Below are positions 30,992-40,036 of a DNA stretch of 64,000 nt, piece by piece. A program made the position numbers and the translations under genes. Position 1 is the stretch's first letter. Each line of letters opens with the position of its first letter. This stretch comes from Halomonas sp. KAO (GTDB lineage Bacteria; Pseudomonadota; Gammaproteobacteria; Pseudomonadales; Halomonadaceae): contig NZ_JADNRL010000019.1 in the NCBI RefSeq assembly GCF_015595025.1, positions 930,805-994,804 on the forward strand, in the 5' to 3' direction. The notes under the pieces are model-generated. The model was not told the DNA's origin, did not search any database, and saw only the letters and a program-made list of their open reading frames with translations.

Positions 30992-33340
30992 ATGCGCCCA
31001 GCTTCCTCTTCTGCACCTTCACCGGCCGGCATGGGGGGGTGCCCTTTTGATCGGTCGAGCACCACGGCGCCCAATGGATGCCCGGTTTCCGCCGAGGCGG
31101 GTAATTTCGATCCCTTCGATCGCCCCTATCAACTCGATCCAGCCGAGGCCCTGCGCTGGTCCCGGGATCAGGAGCCGGTATTCTGGAGCCCCAAGCTGGG
31201 GTACTGGGTGGTAAGCCGTTACGAGGACGTCAAGGCTGTTTTCCGTGACAATCTGACATTCTCTCCCTCCATTGCGCTGGAGAAGCTCACCCCAGCACCA
31301 CTGGAGGCGGCAAAAATCCTCGAGGGCTACGGTTACGCGATGCGTCGTACCATGGTCAATGAGGATGAACCGGACCACATGGAACGGCGCCGCCTGCTGA
31401 TGGATGCCTTCCTGCCCGAGAATCTCGAAAAACACGAGGGATGGGTACGCGAGCTGGTGCGTGATTATATGGATCGCTTCATCGACAAGGGTCGTGCAGA
31501 TCTGGTTGGCGAGATGTTTCGCGAAATCCCCATGACCGTTGCGCTGCGCTTCCTCGGAGTGCCTAACGAGGATGCCAAGGAACTGCGTAAATTCTCGGTT
31601 GCGCATACGATCAATACCTGGGGTCGCCCCTCTCCACAGCAGCAGTTGCAGATTGCCGAGGATGTCGGCCAGTTCTGGAAGACGGCACAGGAGATCCTCG
31701 ACCGCATGCGTGCCGATCCCACCGGTGAAGGCTGGATGTATGACTCGATCCGCATGCATGAAACGCATCCCGACATCGTGCCGGAGAGCTATCTGCGCTC
31801 GATGATGATGGCGATATTGGTGGCGGCACACGAAACGACGGCCTTCGCTACGACCAACGCCTTTCGGACTCTGCTGTCGAACCGAGAGGCATGGAATGAT
31901 ATCTGCGAAAACCCCACCCTGATTCCCAGCGCGATAGAGGAGTGCCTGCGTGTCGCGGGCTCCGTCGTCGCCTGGCGGCGCATCGCAACAGAGGACACGG
32001 AAGTCGGCGGTGTAAAGATTCCCAAGGGTGGCAAGTTGCTGATCGTGCAGGCATCGGCCAATCGTGATCCACGTCACTGGGAGAATCCCGACGAGATCGA
32101 TATCTATCGTCACAACGCGGCCGAGCACCTTACATTCGGCTATGGCGCGCACCAGTGCATGGGCAAGAACATCGCTCGCATGGAGATGCGGATCATCCTC
32201 GATGAATTTGTCCGTCGCCTACCGCATATGCAGCTGGTCGAAGACCAAACGTTCGAGTTTCTGCCCAACACCTCGTTTCGCGGTCCGACGTCGCTATGGG
32301 TGGAGTGGGAGCCAGCGCAGAACCCTGAGCGTCTTACTCGCTCGGTGCTGGAGAGTCCCACGCACTTCCATATTGGCGCGCCTATCAAGGATGATATCTT
32401 GCGTCGAGTCGTGGTCTCCGAAGTGGCCCGTGAAGCCGATGCGGTGATTCGAATCGATGTGGTCGATCCACATGGGCGTGAGCTTCCCGACTGGTCTCCC
32501 GGCGCACATATCGAGTTAGTCTCAGGTAAGTGGCGCCGCTACTACTCGCTGTGTGGAGAGCGCGGCGATCGTAGTCGCCTGTCTTTTGCCATTCTTCGCG
32601 AGCCCGAGGGGCGTGGTGGCTCGATTTATTTCCACGATACGGTGAAGTCGGGCGATGTGCTGCATATTGCCGGCCCCAAGAACCACTTCCACCTGGATGT
32701 GGCGGCGAAGCACTATACGCTGATTGCTGGTGGTATTGGCATCACGCCGATTCTTGCCATGGCCGACCGGCTCAAGGCGCTCGGCAAGCCCTATGCGCTC
32801 CATTATTGCGGCGCCGGGCGACGGACCATGGCTTTCCTGGAGCGAGTCGAGCGTGACCATGGCGGAGCGCTGACCGTCCATGCTGGTGACGAGGGCTGTC
32901 GCCTCGACCTCCCAGGAGTGCTGGCCGGCCTATCCGAGGGAGAGCAGGTCTACTCCTGTGGGCCCGAGCGCATGTTGGAGGCACTTGAGGCACTGGCGGT
33001 GAACTGGCCCGAGGGTACACTGCATATTGAGCACTTTACTGCCCGCTCCAGCATTCTTGATCCCGAGAATGAGCATGCCTTCGAAGCGGTGCTGGCGGAC
33101 TCCGATCTGACGGTACGGGTCGGCAACGACCAGACCCTGCTGGAGGCGCTGACCGCGGCTGGTGTGGATGTGCCTAGCGACTGCTGTGAGGGCCTGTGTG
33201 GGAGCTGTGAAGTAGCGGTTACCGAGGGTGATATCGATCACCGTGACCTGGTGCTCAGTCGTGCCGAGCGCGACGCTAGTGATCGCATGATGGCTTGCTG
33301 TTCACGTGCCAAGGGCAAGCGTCTGGTGCTTTCTCTCTAA
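30992..33340 (+). CDS. Self-sufficient cytochrome P450 fused to phthalate-type reductase (CYP116B-like)
   Basis: A 782-residue fusion. Residues about 30-450 are a P450: the I-helix AAHETTAFATT, the ExxR motif in EECLRVAG and the heme-ligand loop FGYGAHQCMGKN with Cys389. After a linker comes an FMN reductase domain (RRYYSLCG, then NAD-binding GGIGITPILAM), and finally a plant-type 2Fe-2S domain with Cys731 or 732, Cys736, Cys739 and Cys769 or 770. This P450-FMN-2Fe2S order is that of class VII self-sufficient P450s of the CYP116B / P450RhF type, which hydroxylate a broad range of aromatics, fatty acids and alkanes with NAD(P)H alone. ATG 30992 follows GGAG; ATG 30980 is an alternative. An orphan TRAP binding protein follows 71 bp later. 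The natural substrate is unknown. Confidence 0.93.
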   Translation: MRPASSSAPSPAGMGGCPFDRSSTTAPNGCPVSAEAGNFDPFDRPYQLDPAEALRWSRDQEPVFWSPKLGYWVVSRYEDVKAVFRDNLTFSPSIALEKLTPAPLEAAKILEGYGYAMRRTMVNEDEPDHMERRRLLMDAFLPENLEKHEGWVRELVRDYMDRFIDKGRADLVGEMFREIPMTVALRFLGVPNEDAKELRKFSVAHTINTWGRPSPQQQLQIAEDVGQFWKTAQEILDRMRADPTGEGWMYDSIRMHETHPDIVPESYLRSMMMAILVAAHETTAFATTNAFRTLLSNREAWNDICENPTLIPSAIEECLRVAGSVVAWRRIATEDTEVGGVKIPKGGKLLIVQASANRDPRHWENPDEIDIYRHNAAEHLTFGYGAHQCMGKNIARMEMRIILDEFVRRLPHMQLVEDQTFEFLPNTSFRGPTSLWVEWEPAQNPERLTRSVLESPTHFHIGAPIKDDILRRVVVSEVAREADAVIRIDVVDPHGRELPDWSPGAHIELVSGKWRRYYSLCGERGDRSRLSFAILREPEGRGGSIYFHDTVKSGDVLHIAGPKNHFHLDVAAKHYTLIAGGIGITPILAMADRLKALGKPYALHYCGAGRRTMAFLERVERDHGGALTVHAGDEGCRLDLPGVLAGLSEGEQVYSCGPERMLEALEALAVNWPEGTLHIEHFTARSSILDPENEHAFEAVLADSDLTVRVGNDQTLLEALTAAGVDVPSDCCEGLCGSCEVAVTEGDIDHRDLVLSRAERDASDRMMACCSRAKGKRLVLSL

Positions 33341-33411
33341 TCGACTGGCTATTCTCGAGCGCTGCTTGAGGCGTAATCTATCTCCAAGATAAGCATATAA
33401 GGAAACTAATA

Positions 33412-34464
33412 ATGAAAAAACTGACAACCCTGACCACAGCTACCGTCCTGTCGCTGGGCATCTTCCAGAGCGCGGCGGCCACCGAGCTGCAGATTAGCAC
33501 CTGGGCAGGTCCCAACCACGGGGTTAACTCAATCGTCTGGCCAACCTGGGGCAGTTGGATAGAGGAAGCTACTGACGGCCGGGTGAGCATCAATGTGGTC
33601 CATGACATGGGGCCTCCTGGCGCGCAGATGGAGCTGATCGCCGATGGCGTTGCCGATGTGACCTGGCTCTTTCATGGTCTGATGCCGGGACGTTTCGAAC
33701 TGACCAAGCTCCCCGAGTTTCCTACCTTCAAGGACTTCTCTTCGGAGGCTGCCTCGGTGGCCTATTGGCGAACGCACCAGGAGTACTTTGCCGATCTCAA
33801 TGAGCATCGAGGCGTCGAGGTCATTGGGCTCGGTGTCCACGGGCCCGGCACGCTCTTTCTCGAAGAGCCCATCGAGCGTCTGGATGAACTGCCCGGCAAT
33901 CGGGTACGAATCGGTGGAGGCATCATGGCGGATGTCTCCGAAGCCCTGGGTTTGACGGGGGTTGCCCTGCCGCCTGGGAAAACCTACGAGGCGGCCTCCC
34001 AGGGAGTTATCGATGGGGCCATGCTGACCCAGGAAGGGCTCAAGAGCTTCAGACTCTCCGAGGTGCTGCCCAACACCGTGCTGATGCCCGGTGGATTCTA
34101 TCGCGGCAGCTTCTCGCTGGTAATGAATCCCGACACCCTGGCCTCACTTTCCCCAGAAGATCGCGAGGCGCTGCTGTCGGTCTCCGGCGAGCGGCTATCG
34201 CGGCTGTTCGGTTTCATGATGGATGTCGTTGACGGGCGCGGCATGGCCTTTGCTGAGGAGATGGGTAATACCTTCATCGAGCTGCCCCAGGAAGAGGTTG
34301 ATCGCTTCATGACCCTGGTCGAGGACCTACCCGAACAGTGGGCCGAAGCGGTGGCTGAGAAGGGCGTGGATGGTGAGGCTGCCCTGGAGCACTTCTACGA
34401 GCAGCTGGAGGAGGCTGGCGAAGAGGGGGGGCTTACCGAAGACGATCTTGTTGAGCAAGGGTGA
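33412..34464 (+). CDS. TRAP transporter substrate-binding protein (DctP family)
   Basis: A 350-residue periplasmic protein with a signal peptide (MKKLTTLTTATVLSLGIFQS, cleavage near AAA-TEL) and a DctP domain: ISTWAGPNHGVNSIVWPTW, GVADVTWLFHGLMPGRFEL, GNRVRIGG with the usual ligand-binding Arg, and GVIDGAML. TRAP binding proteins take up organic acids with a DctQM membrane pair, but none is encoded nearby. It follows the P450 gene in the same direction and may be in its operon, so its ligand could be the P450 substrate or product. AAGGAA precedes the ATG. Confidence 0.9.
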   Translation: MKKLTTLTTATVLSLGIFQSAAATELQISTWAGPNHGVNSIVWPTWGSWIEEATDGRVSINVVHDMGPPGAQMELIADGVADVTWLFHGLMPGRFELTKLPEFPTFKDFSSEAASVAYWRTHQEYFADLNEHRGVEVIGLGVHGPGTLFLEEPIERLDELPGNRVRIGGGIMADVSEALGLTGVALPPGKTYEAASQGVIDGAMLTQEGLKSFRLSEVLPNTVLMPGGFYRGSFSLVMNPDTLASLSPEDREALLSVSGERLSRLFGFMMDVVDGRGMAFAEEMGNTFIELPQEEVDRFMTLVEDLPEQWAEAVAEKGVDGEAALEHFYEQLEEAGEEGGLTEDDLVEQG

Positions 34465-34511
34465 TACCAGTATAGAGCTCGACCATCAGAGATAATTATC
34501 GTCACATACAG

Positions 34512-34538
34512 AGCCCTGGCGTGTTGCCGGGGCTTTTT
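34512..34538 (+). terminator. Intrinsic terminator after the P450 / TRAP genes
   Basis: agccctggc and gccggggct form a 9-bp stem (one T-G pair) with a 5-base loop and TTTTT at the base, 48 bases after the binding-protein stop codon. Confidence 0.8.
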
Positions 34539-34700
34539 GGCTCTGGCATTCAATCCCGTCAACACAGCCCCAGCATCCTCGTCTTTGAATACCCCCCGGC
34601 TTGCCGTGCTGTCAGGTATATGATCCTGGGAAGGAGTCGGCCTGAGCACGCAGCCCCATGAGATGAATCCTGCAGTGACTTGGGCACTCTTTATTGACGA

Positions 34701-36464
34701 TTAGACCACCGTGACTGGAATGCGGCTGTCCGTTTCCTGGCCACACTCGGTGAAGATACGCTGGTGGCATGTCCCGCAGACGGCTCGATCCAGCGCCGGG
34801 GCCATGGCCGCGATCGCCGCACTGGGCGTCTCGAAGCAGCGTTCCTCGCCGATCCTCTGCAGGTCACCTCGGCGGCGCAGCTCGTCCAGCACGTTGCCCT
34901 TGAGCGAGCTGATCACCAGTTCGCCGCCCTGCTGGCGGAGGCGGTGGGTCTCCTGGAGCAGCATCTCGGCGCCGGCGGCGTCGATGAAGTTGATGCCTTT
35001 GCCGATGATCAGCACTCGAGCACCCGGCGCGGCGCTGAGCGCCCGGATACGCCGCTGAACATGGTCGGTCGCGCCGAAGAACAGCGAGCCGTCGATGCGG
35101 ACGATCTTCAGCTGGGGGCACTGGGCGAGGTCATAACGTTCGACGTTACGGATGTGACGGCGCGGGTGATCCTGCCGGGGCGCCACCTCCATGACGCTTG
35201 GGCGCGAGGTGCGCTTGAGGTAGAGCGTCAGCGAGAGCAGTACGCCGATGTAGATGGCGAACTCCAGCTCGACGAGCAGGGTGGCGGCGAGGGTCGCCGC
35301 CAGGATCAGCGCCTCGTGGCGGCTGGTGCGCACCAGATGGCTGATATGCCGGATATCGATCAGGTTCCAGGCGATCAGCAGGATACTCCCGGCCATGGCG
35401 GGCAGCGGCAGGTAGGCGGTGATGCCCGGGGCCAGCACCAGGATCAGCGCCAGGATCGCCGCGGCGAACACCGCGGCCAGCGGAGTGCGGGCGCCGGCAT
35501 CGAAGTTGGCTCCAGAGCGGGTGAAGGAGCCGGAGCTGGCGTAGCAGGAGAAGATGCCACCGACGATGTTGGATAGCCCCTGGCCGATGAACTCCCGGTT
35601 GCCGTCGAGCACCTGATGCGAGCGCAGGGCGATGGCGCGGGCGATCGACACCGCCTCGATCAGCCCCAGCAGGGCGATGGCGAAGGCCCCCGAGGTCAGG
35701 GCGCGCAGGCTGTCCAAGGACAGCTCGGGCAGCGTCAGCGGCGGCAGGGTGCCGGGCAGGGCGCCGACCAGGGCGACCCCGTGGGCCTCGCCATCCAGCA
35801 GCCAGCAGGCCAGGCTGCCGGCGGCCAGGCCTAGCAGCAGGTGGGGGCTGCGGCGGTTGAGCCGTCGCGCCACCAGCGAGGTCGTAAGCGAGATCAGGCC
35901 GATGGCCAGGGCATAGAGGTTGGTCTCGGGCAGTTTCTGCAGTAGCGCCGCCAGGTCGAGCAAGAAAGCGTGGCCGCCGGCGACGGAGACGCCGAGCAGG
36001 TGCTTCAACTGGCTGGACGCGATCAGGATCGCCGCCCCCGTGGTGAAGCCGATGACCACCGTGTGGGAGATGAAGCTCACCAGGCTGCCCAGGCGCAGCA
36101 GTCCCATCGCCAGTTGGATCAGGCCGGCCAGCAGGGTGACGGTGAGCGCGGCAGCGAGGTATTGCGACGGCTCCAAGGCATTGATGCCGCCCACCACGCT
36201 GGCCAGCACGATGGACAGCGCGGCGGTCGGGCCGGACACCAGGTGCCAGGAACTGCCGAACAGCGCGGCGATGACGGCGGGAACGATAGCGGTATACAGG
36301 CCGACTTCCGGCGGCAGGCCGGCGATGAAAGCGTAGGCGACCCCCTGGGGCAGTACCAGGACGGCGCCGGTGAGGCCAGCCATCAGGTCGGCGGAAAGAA
36401 CTCGGCGGTTGAGGGTTCGGCCCCAGTCGAGGAAGGGCAGGCAGCGCGAGAGTCGGGTCGCCAT
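34701..36464 (-). CDS. SulP-family inorganic anion transporter with STAS domain
   Basis: A 587-residue SulP protein. About 10-14 hydrophobic segments fill residues 25-410, with the signatures LPQGVAYAFIAGLPPEVGLYTA, SGPTAALSIVLAS and SGSFTRSGANFDAGARTPLA. A STAS domain follows (VRIDGSLFFGATDHVQRR, INFIDAAGAEMLLQ). SulP proteins move sulfate, bicarbonate or other anions; the ion cannot be decided. An extra C-terminal tail has CGTCHQRIFTEC, a CxxC...C set not usual in the family. A LysR gene is divergent 110 bp away and may control it. Confidence 0.92.
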   Translation of the reverse strand: MATRLSRCLPFLDWGRTLNRRVLSADLMAGLTGAVLVLPQGVAYAFIAGLPPEVGLYTAIVPAVIAALFGSSWHLVSGPTAALSIVLASVVGGINALEPSQYLAAALTVTLLAGLIQLAMGLLRLGSLVSFISHTVVIGFTTGAAILIASSQLKHLLGVSVAGGHAFLLDLAALLQKLPETNLYALAIGLISLTTSLVARRLNRRSPHLLLGLAAGSLACWLLDGEAHGVALVGALPGTLPPLTLPELSLDSLRALTSGAFAIALLGLIEAVSIARAIALRSHQVLDGNREFIGQGLSNIVGGIFSCYASSGSFTRSGANFDAGARTPLAAVFAAAILALILVLAPGITAYLPLPAMAGSILLIAWNLIDIRHISHLVRTSRHEALILAATLAATLLVELEFAIYIGVLLSLTLYLKRTSRPSVMEVAPRQDHPRRHIRNVERYDLAQCPQLKIVRIDGSLFFGATDHVQRRIRALSAAPGARVLIIGKGINFIDAAGAEMLLQETHRLRQQGGELVISSLKGNVLDELRRRGDLQRIGEERCFETPSAAIAAMAPALDRAVCGTCHQRIFTECGQETDSRIPVTVV

Positions 36465-36574
36465 GGGTGACTATCTCGAGGTGGTAAGTGGGGAAGCCAG
36501 GCTAGGGAAAACCTGGCATGCTGAAAAACGAAATATTCTGGGCCTCATGAACAGAAAAACCGAAGGTGCGTGTC

Positions 36575-37408
36575 ATGGATACCCAACTGCTGGAAACCTT
36601 CCTCGAGGTCGGTCGGCTGCGTAACTTCGGCAAGGCCGCGGAGAGCCTCTGTGTGTCGCCGTCCACTGTCAGCGCGCGTATCCGCCAGCTGGAGGAGCAC
36701 CTGGGGCTTTCGCTCTTCTCCCGCGGCCACCACCGCATCGATCTGACCCCCGCCGGGGAGCGCATGGAGCGCCACGCCCGTTTCATCCTCGGCGCCTGGG
36801 AGCGGGCTTTTGAGGACACCGCGCTCAGCGAGCGGCATCAGCGGCGCTTGGTGGTGGCCGGGGTCGCCAGCCTCTGGGACATCTTCCTCCAGGACTGGCT
36901 CACCACCATCTACCGTAACTTCCCGGCGCTGGGGGTACGTGCAGAAGAGAGCACGCCGCTGCGGGTCGTCGAGAAGCTGGAGCAGAACATGATCGACGTT
37001 GGCTTCCTCTACGACACGCCGCGGATTCGCGAGGTAGGCGTCGAAGAGGTGGCGAGCATTCCCTTGGTGCTGGTTTCAACCTGCCCCGGCCTCACAGCCG
37101 AGCAGGCGGTCGGTGATGGCTACATCCGGGTGGAGTGGGGCATGGCCTTCGCCAGCGTCCACGAGAGCCATTTCCCCCAGCGCCTGCTCGCCCGGGGGCG
37201 AGTCAACAGCGGGCGGATCGCCCTGAACCTACTGCTAGAGTGTGGCGGCGCCGCCTATCTGCCGCGGGACATCGTGGCGCCCTGGTGCCGTCGGCAGCGG
37301 TTGTTCATCGTCGAGGAGGCGCCGCTGATCGAGCTCAAGGCCTACGTGGCCTATCGGCTGCACGGTGAGCACCGTGAGTTGATCCGGGAACTTTTGAAAC
37401 GGCTATGA
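36575..37408 (+). CDS. LysR-family transcriptional regulator
   Basis: A 277-residue LysR protein: N-terminal HTH (LETFLEVGRLRNFGKAAESL, then CVSPSTVSARIRQLEEHLGL) and an effector-binding domain from about residue 90 (RLVVAGVASLWDIFLQDWL). It is divergent from the SulP gene and probably regulates it. ATG 36575 gives the normal start; the GTG at 36566 adds only three residues. The gene ends right where mobile-element scraps begin. Confidence 0.9.
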   Translation: MDTQLLETFLEVGRLRNFGKAAESLCVSPSTVSARIRQLEEHLGLSLFSRGHHRIDLTPAGERMERHARFILGAWERAFEDTALSERHQRRLVVAGVASLWDIFLQDWLTTIYRNFPALGVRAEESTPLRVVEKLEQNMIDVGFLYDTPRIREVGVEEVASIPLVLVSTCPGLTAEQAVGDGYIRVEWGMAFASVHESHFPQRLLARGRVNSGRIALNLLLECGGAAYLPRDIVAPWCRRQRLFIVEEAPLIELKAYVAYRLHGEHRELIRELLKRL

Positions 37409-37410
37409 AG

Positions 37411-37560
37411 TGGCGGTGCGGGGGTGTGCTTTCCCCCTTATTGGCGAACGTTTACCTCCATCATGTGCTGGACGAGTGGTGTGAACAAGACGTCAAGCCA
37501 CGCCTGCGTGGTCGCGTGTTCGAGGCGTGGAAGGAAAGCTGGGCTGACGGTCATTGCTAA
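37411..37560 (+). pseudogene. Remnant of a group II intron reverse transcriptase
   Basis: Read in frame from 37411, these 49 codons contain GGVLSPLLANVYLHHVLDEW followed by CEQDVKPRLRGRVF, the very conserved block just before the RT catalytic YADD of group II intron maturases. The frame then leaves the family and stops at 37560. Nothing of the intron RNA or the rest of the enzyme is seen. It directly abuts the LysR gene. Confidence 0.8.
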
Positions 37561-37568
37561 TCAGGTAT

Positions 37569-37602
37569 CCCGAGTTCGACACTTCCAGTCCGATTTTGGC
37601 CC
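37569..37602 (+). mobile_element. Solo end of an IS1634-family element
   Basis: These 34 bases match, in inverted orientation, the right end of the complete IS1634-family copy (47717-47750) at 32 of 34 positions, beginning with the same cccgagttcgaca tip. No transposase follows. It faces the copy at 47.7 kb, so the two enclose the catabolic segment. Confidence 0.75.
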
Positions 37603-37608
37603 AAAATT

Positions 37609-37679
37609 GGGTTCTTCGTCACTTCACGTGGATTTAGCCTAATCGAGCAGGTCAAACCCACGTGAAGTGACGAAGAGCC
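37609..37679. repeat. Two facing ISL3-like ends, 18 bp apart
   Basis: gttcttcgtcacttcacgtg (from 37611) and its near complement, ending at 37679, form an almost perfect 25-bp inverted repeat around an 18-base spacer. The left arm with what follows (gatttagcctaatcgagcag) resembles the ISL3-family end at 63685-63730, so this is probably two abutting ISL3 ends left after loss of the element body. It would form a strong hairpin. Confidence 0.65.
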
Positions 37680-37767
37680 GTTTTAAAGAGCCAGAACCAT
37701 TTTATATGCCAACTATGTTGACAGACTCCGGTTCTGAGCCCTCCTCAGTCGCGAGGAACCGAATTGA

Positions 37768-38706
37768 TCAGTGGTTCCCTAAGTCCAAGTCCCCAAGGAG
37801 GGTAATTACCCGCTCAGCAATCATATTGCTAACCCGTTGATTAGACTCCTTACTTAGCCCAGCAATATGAGGAGTTAGGATGAGGTTAGGAGCAGTGGCT
37901 AGAATATCGTTAGAAGGCAAAGGTTCCTCTGAAAATACATCAAGGGCAGCGCCTGCTAAATGGCCAGTATGCAGACACTCTGCTAAAGCAATCTCATCGA
38001 CAATATCGCCTCTCGAAGAGTTTATGAGAATAGCTCCTTGCTTCATTTTAGCTAGCATGGATCGATCAATTAATTTATAAGTTTCCTCTGTGGCGGGCAG
38101 GTGTAGGCTTATCACGTCGCATTCCGTGACTAGGTAATCTAGTGAGCAAAATGTAATATGTTCTGATTCCATATTTTTTCCCCCACTGCTTCGACTAGTT
38201 GCATAGACCTCCATGCCTAACGCAGAGCCGAGCTTCGCTAAATGCATGCCGATGCTGCCCAACCCGACAATGCCGAGACGCTTACTTGAAAGCTCTTGTC
38301 CTCCAGATAATTCCTGACGAGGCCAATCTCCTCTAGCCACAGAATCGCTATGAAGAAAAGCTTTTCTGAGCAGCATCATCGCCGTGCAAATGACGTATTC
38401 AGCGACGGCAACTGAATTCGCGCCATACGCAGGAACGACATTTATCCCTCTTTTTTGGCAAAGGTCAACGTCTATATTATCCAGCCCTACCCCCAACCGG
38501 CCTACTATCCGTAAGTTAGGAGCAGCGTCCAAGAGTTCCTCATCCACCTGGGTGCGATTGCGTATAAGGAGCGCTTGTGCCTGATGAAGCAATCTGAGCA
38601 AATCCTTACGCGACTCAACGAGCGTCGGATCAAAGAAGGTCGCATAGCGTGTGCTTAATCGCTCTACAGCTGACTGCTCCATAAACTCACTAATAACGAT
38701 GCGCAT
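37768..38706 (-). CDS. D-isomer-specific 2-hydroxyacid dehydrogenase
   Basis: A 312-residue NAD(P)-dependent dehydrogenase. The Rossmann motif GLGSIGMHLAKLGSALGMEV lies near the middle, and the catalytic Arg, Glu and His appear in NSSRGDIVDE, DVFSEEPLP and LTPHIAGLS. Substrate is an alpha-keto or 2-hydroxy acid, or a phosphoglycerate-type acid. ATG 38706 follows GAGGAA. The base composition is AT-richer than the core genome. A sugar-acid-dehydratase-like gene lies 20 bp upstream in the same direction, so the two probably act in one catabolic route. Confidence 0.88.
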   Translation of the reverse strand: MRIVISEFMEQSAVERLSTRYATFFDPTLVESRKDLLRLLHQAQALLIRNRTQVDEELLDAAPNLRIVGRLGVGLDNIDVDLCQKRGINVVPAYGANSVAVAEYVICTAMMLLRKAFLHSDSVARGDWPRQELSGGQELSSKRLGIVGLGSIGMHLAKLGSALGMEVYATSRSSGGKNMESEHITFCSLDYLVTECDVISLHLPATEETYKLIDRSMLAKMKQGAILINSSRGDIVDEIALAECLHTGHLAGAALDVFSEEPLPSNDILATAPNLILTPHIAGLSKESNQRVSNMIAERVITLLGDLDLGNH

Positions 38707-38726
38707 TAGATCTTCCTCTGGCTGGG

Positions 38727-39974
38727 TCACTGTCTCACTTCTTCGGATAAAACCATCCATTCGCTTGCTAGTGACAAGTCTGGCTCAACACCAAGCCCCG
38801 GGGCAGAGGGGATTTCCATTAAACCGTCATTGATACGCGGTGTTGGCATGGCGAGGACCTCACGAAGAGGGTTATAATTGCTGTCCACTTCAAGCAAACC
38901 ATCCCCACCTACTGCAGCAAGTAGATGTGATGAGGTTACGAGCCCTATCCCACCGCCCAAGTAATGTGGGCAATAACGTACACCTGCTTCTAATATTCTC
39001 CGGGCTACTGTCACGCAGCCAGTGATGCCACCCCATTTACATACATCCGGCTGCAAGACACGAAAAGCATTTGATTGTATGAGAGCATCAAATGCTTGAA
39101 GGCTGCGTATATTTTCTCCTCCAGCAATTGGCACCTTTGTCTCATCTGTAAGCGAACGCCACTCATGGATAGGCCGATCGACAGCCATGGGTTCTTCTAC
39201 CCAGCCAGGATTGAATTCTGCTAGCGAGTTGGTCATTTCTATCGCAGTGTCGAGATCCCATGCTTGGTTCGCATCAAACATTAACTGCTCCCCCGGCTTC
39301 AGGTCGACCGCAACCTCACGCACCACGGCGAGATCTTGACTACTTCCGAAGCCAACCTTTATCTTAAAAGCATTGAAGCCTTGGTCACGACAGCGTTCGA
39401 TAGTCTTATTGGCTTCTTTCAGGTTGATGCCGCTTGCATAGGTAGGAACTGTTGTTGTGTTGCCTCCAAGAGCCTTTGCTAATCCCTTTCCAGATCTGCG
39501 CGTTACCAAGTCCCATAATGCAATGTCAACACCAGCTATGGCTTGTGCCAAAGGACCCCATTCACCAGACTGAAGGGTAAGAGTGCGTAATGATCTTTCG
39601 AGGTATAGGTAAGCATCGGCAGGATTCTGAAATGTTTGGCCAAGAAGGTGGGGCGCCAGGGCTGTAGTGACAAGCCGTGCACGATGTTCCGCGCCACAAC
39701 TGGGGAAATTTGACCAAACCTCTCCCCAGCCTACTGCACCACTTATGTCCTCAACCCTAACGACAACTGCAGGTCGGTCGTGCATGACACCAAAAGAAGT
39801 GATAACCGGCTGACTGATCGGCACTCGAAAAACATACGTGTTGATGCGTCTGATAGCTATTGGTGACTCATTATCCAAAAAGCTGTGGGTAGCACCATGG
39901 TTAGGAAGCATCGGTTCAGAGGGGATGGCTGTTTGGGACGACTCTAGGGTAGTGCTTTTGTTGAAAAAACTCAT
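38727..39974 (-). CDS. Enolase-superfamily (mandelate racemase/muconate lactonizing type) dehydratase or racemase
   Basis: A 415-residue enolase-superfamily protein. It shows the KxK base in AFKIKVGFG, metal ligands in MFDANQAWD, GWVEEPMA and AGGENI, and a late His in YCPHYLGGGIG. Members dehydrate sugar acids or racemise hydroxy acids; the exact reaction cannot be read off. About 35 N-terminal residues before RRINTYVFRVPI are not typical and the true start may be later. It pairs with the downstream D-2-hydroxyacid dehydrogenase, and the nearby GntR and tctCAB genes suggest uptake and breakdown of an acid sugar or related carboxylate. Confidence 0.85.
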   Translation of the reverse strand: MSFFNKSTTLESSQTAIPSEPMLPNHGATHSFLDNESPIAIRRINTYVFRVPISQPVITSFGVMHDRPAVVVRVEDISGAVGWGEVWSNFPSCGAEHRARLVTTALAPHLLGQTFQNPADAYLYLERSLRTLTLQSGEWGPLAQAIAGVDIALWDLVTRRSGKGLAKALGGNTTTVPTYASGINLKEANKTIERCRDQGFNAFKIKVGFGSSQDLAVVREVAVDLKPGEQLMFDANQAWDLDTAIEMTNSLAEFNPGWVEEPMAVDRPIHEWRSLTDETKVPIAGGENIRSLQAFDALIQSNAFRVLQPDVCKWGGITGCVTVARRILEAGVRYCPHYLGGGIGLVTSSHLLAAVGGDGLLEVDSNYNPLREVLAMPTPRINDGLMEIPSAPGLGVEPDLSLASEWMVLSEEVRQ

Positions 39975-40036
39975 GTAAAACCTCTACTTAGTGGTTCTTC
40001 TGTTGGTTAATATGTTTTTTGAAAAAACTGTGTTTA

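Noticed and set aside
37609-37679. Interpreting the strong palindrome as a transcription terminator
   Set aside because: Arms match ISL3-type ends and no T run or upstream transcript supports termination.
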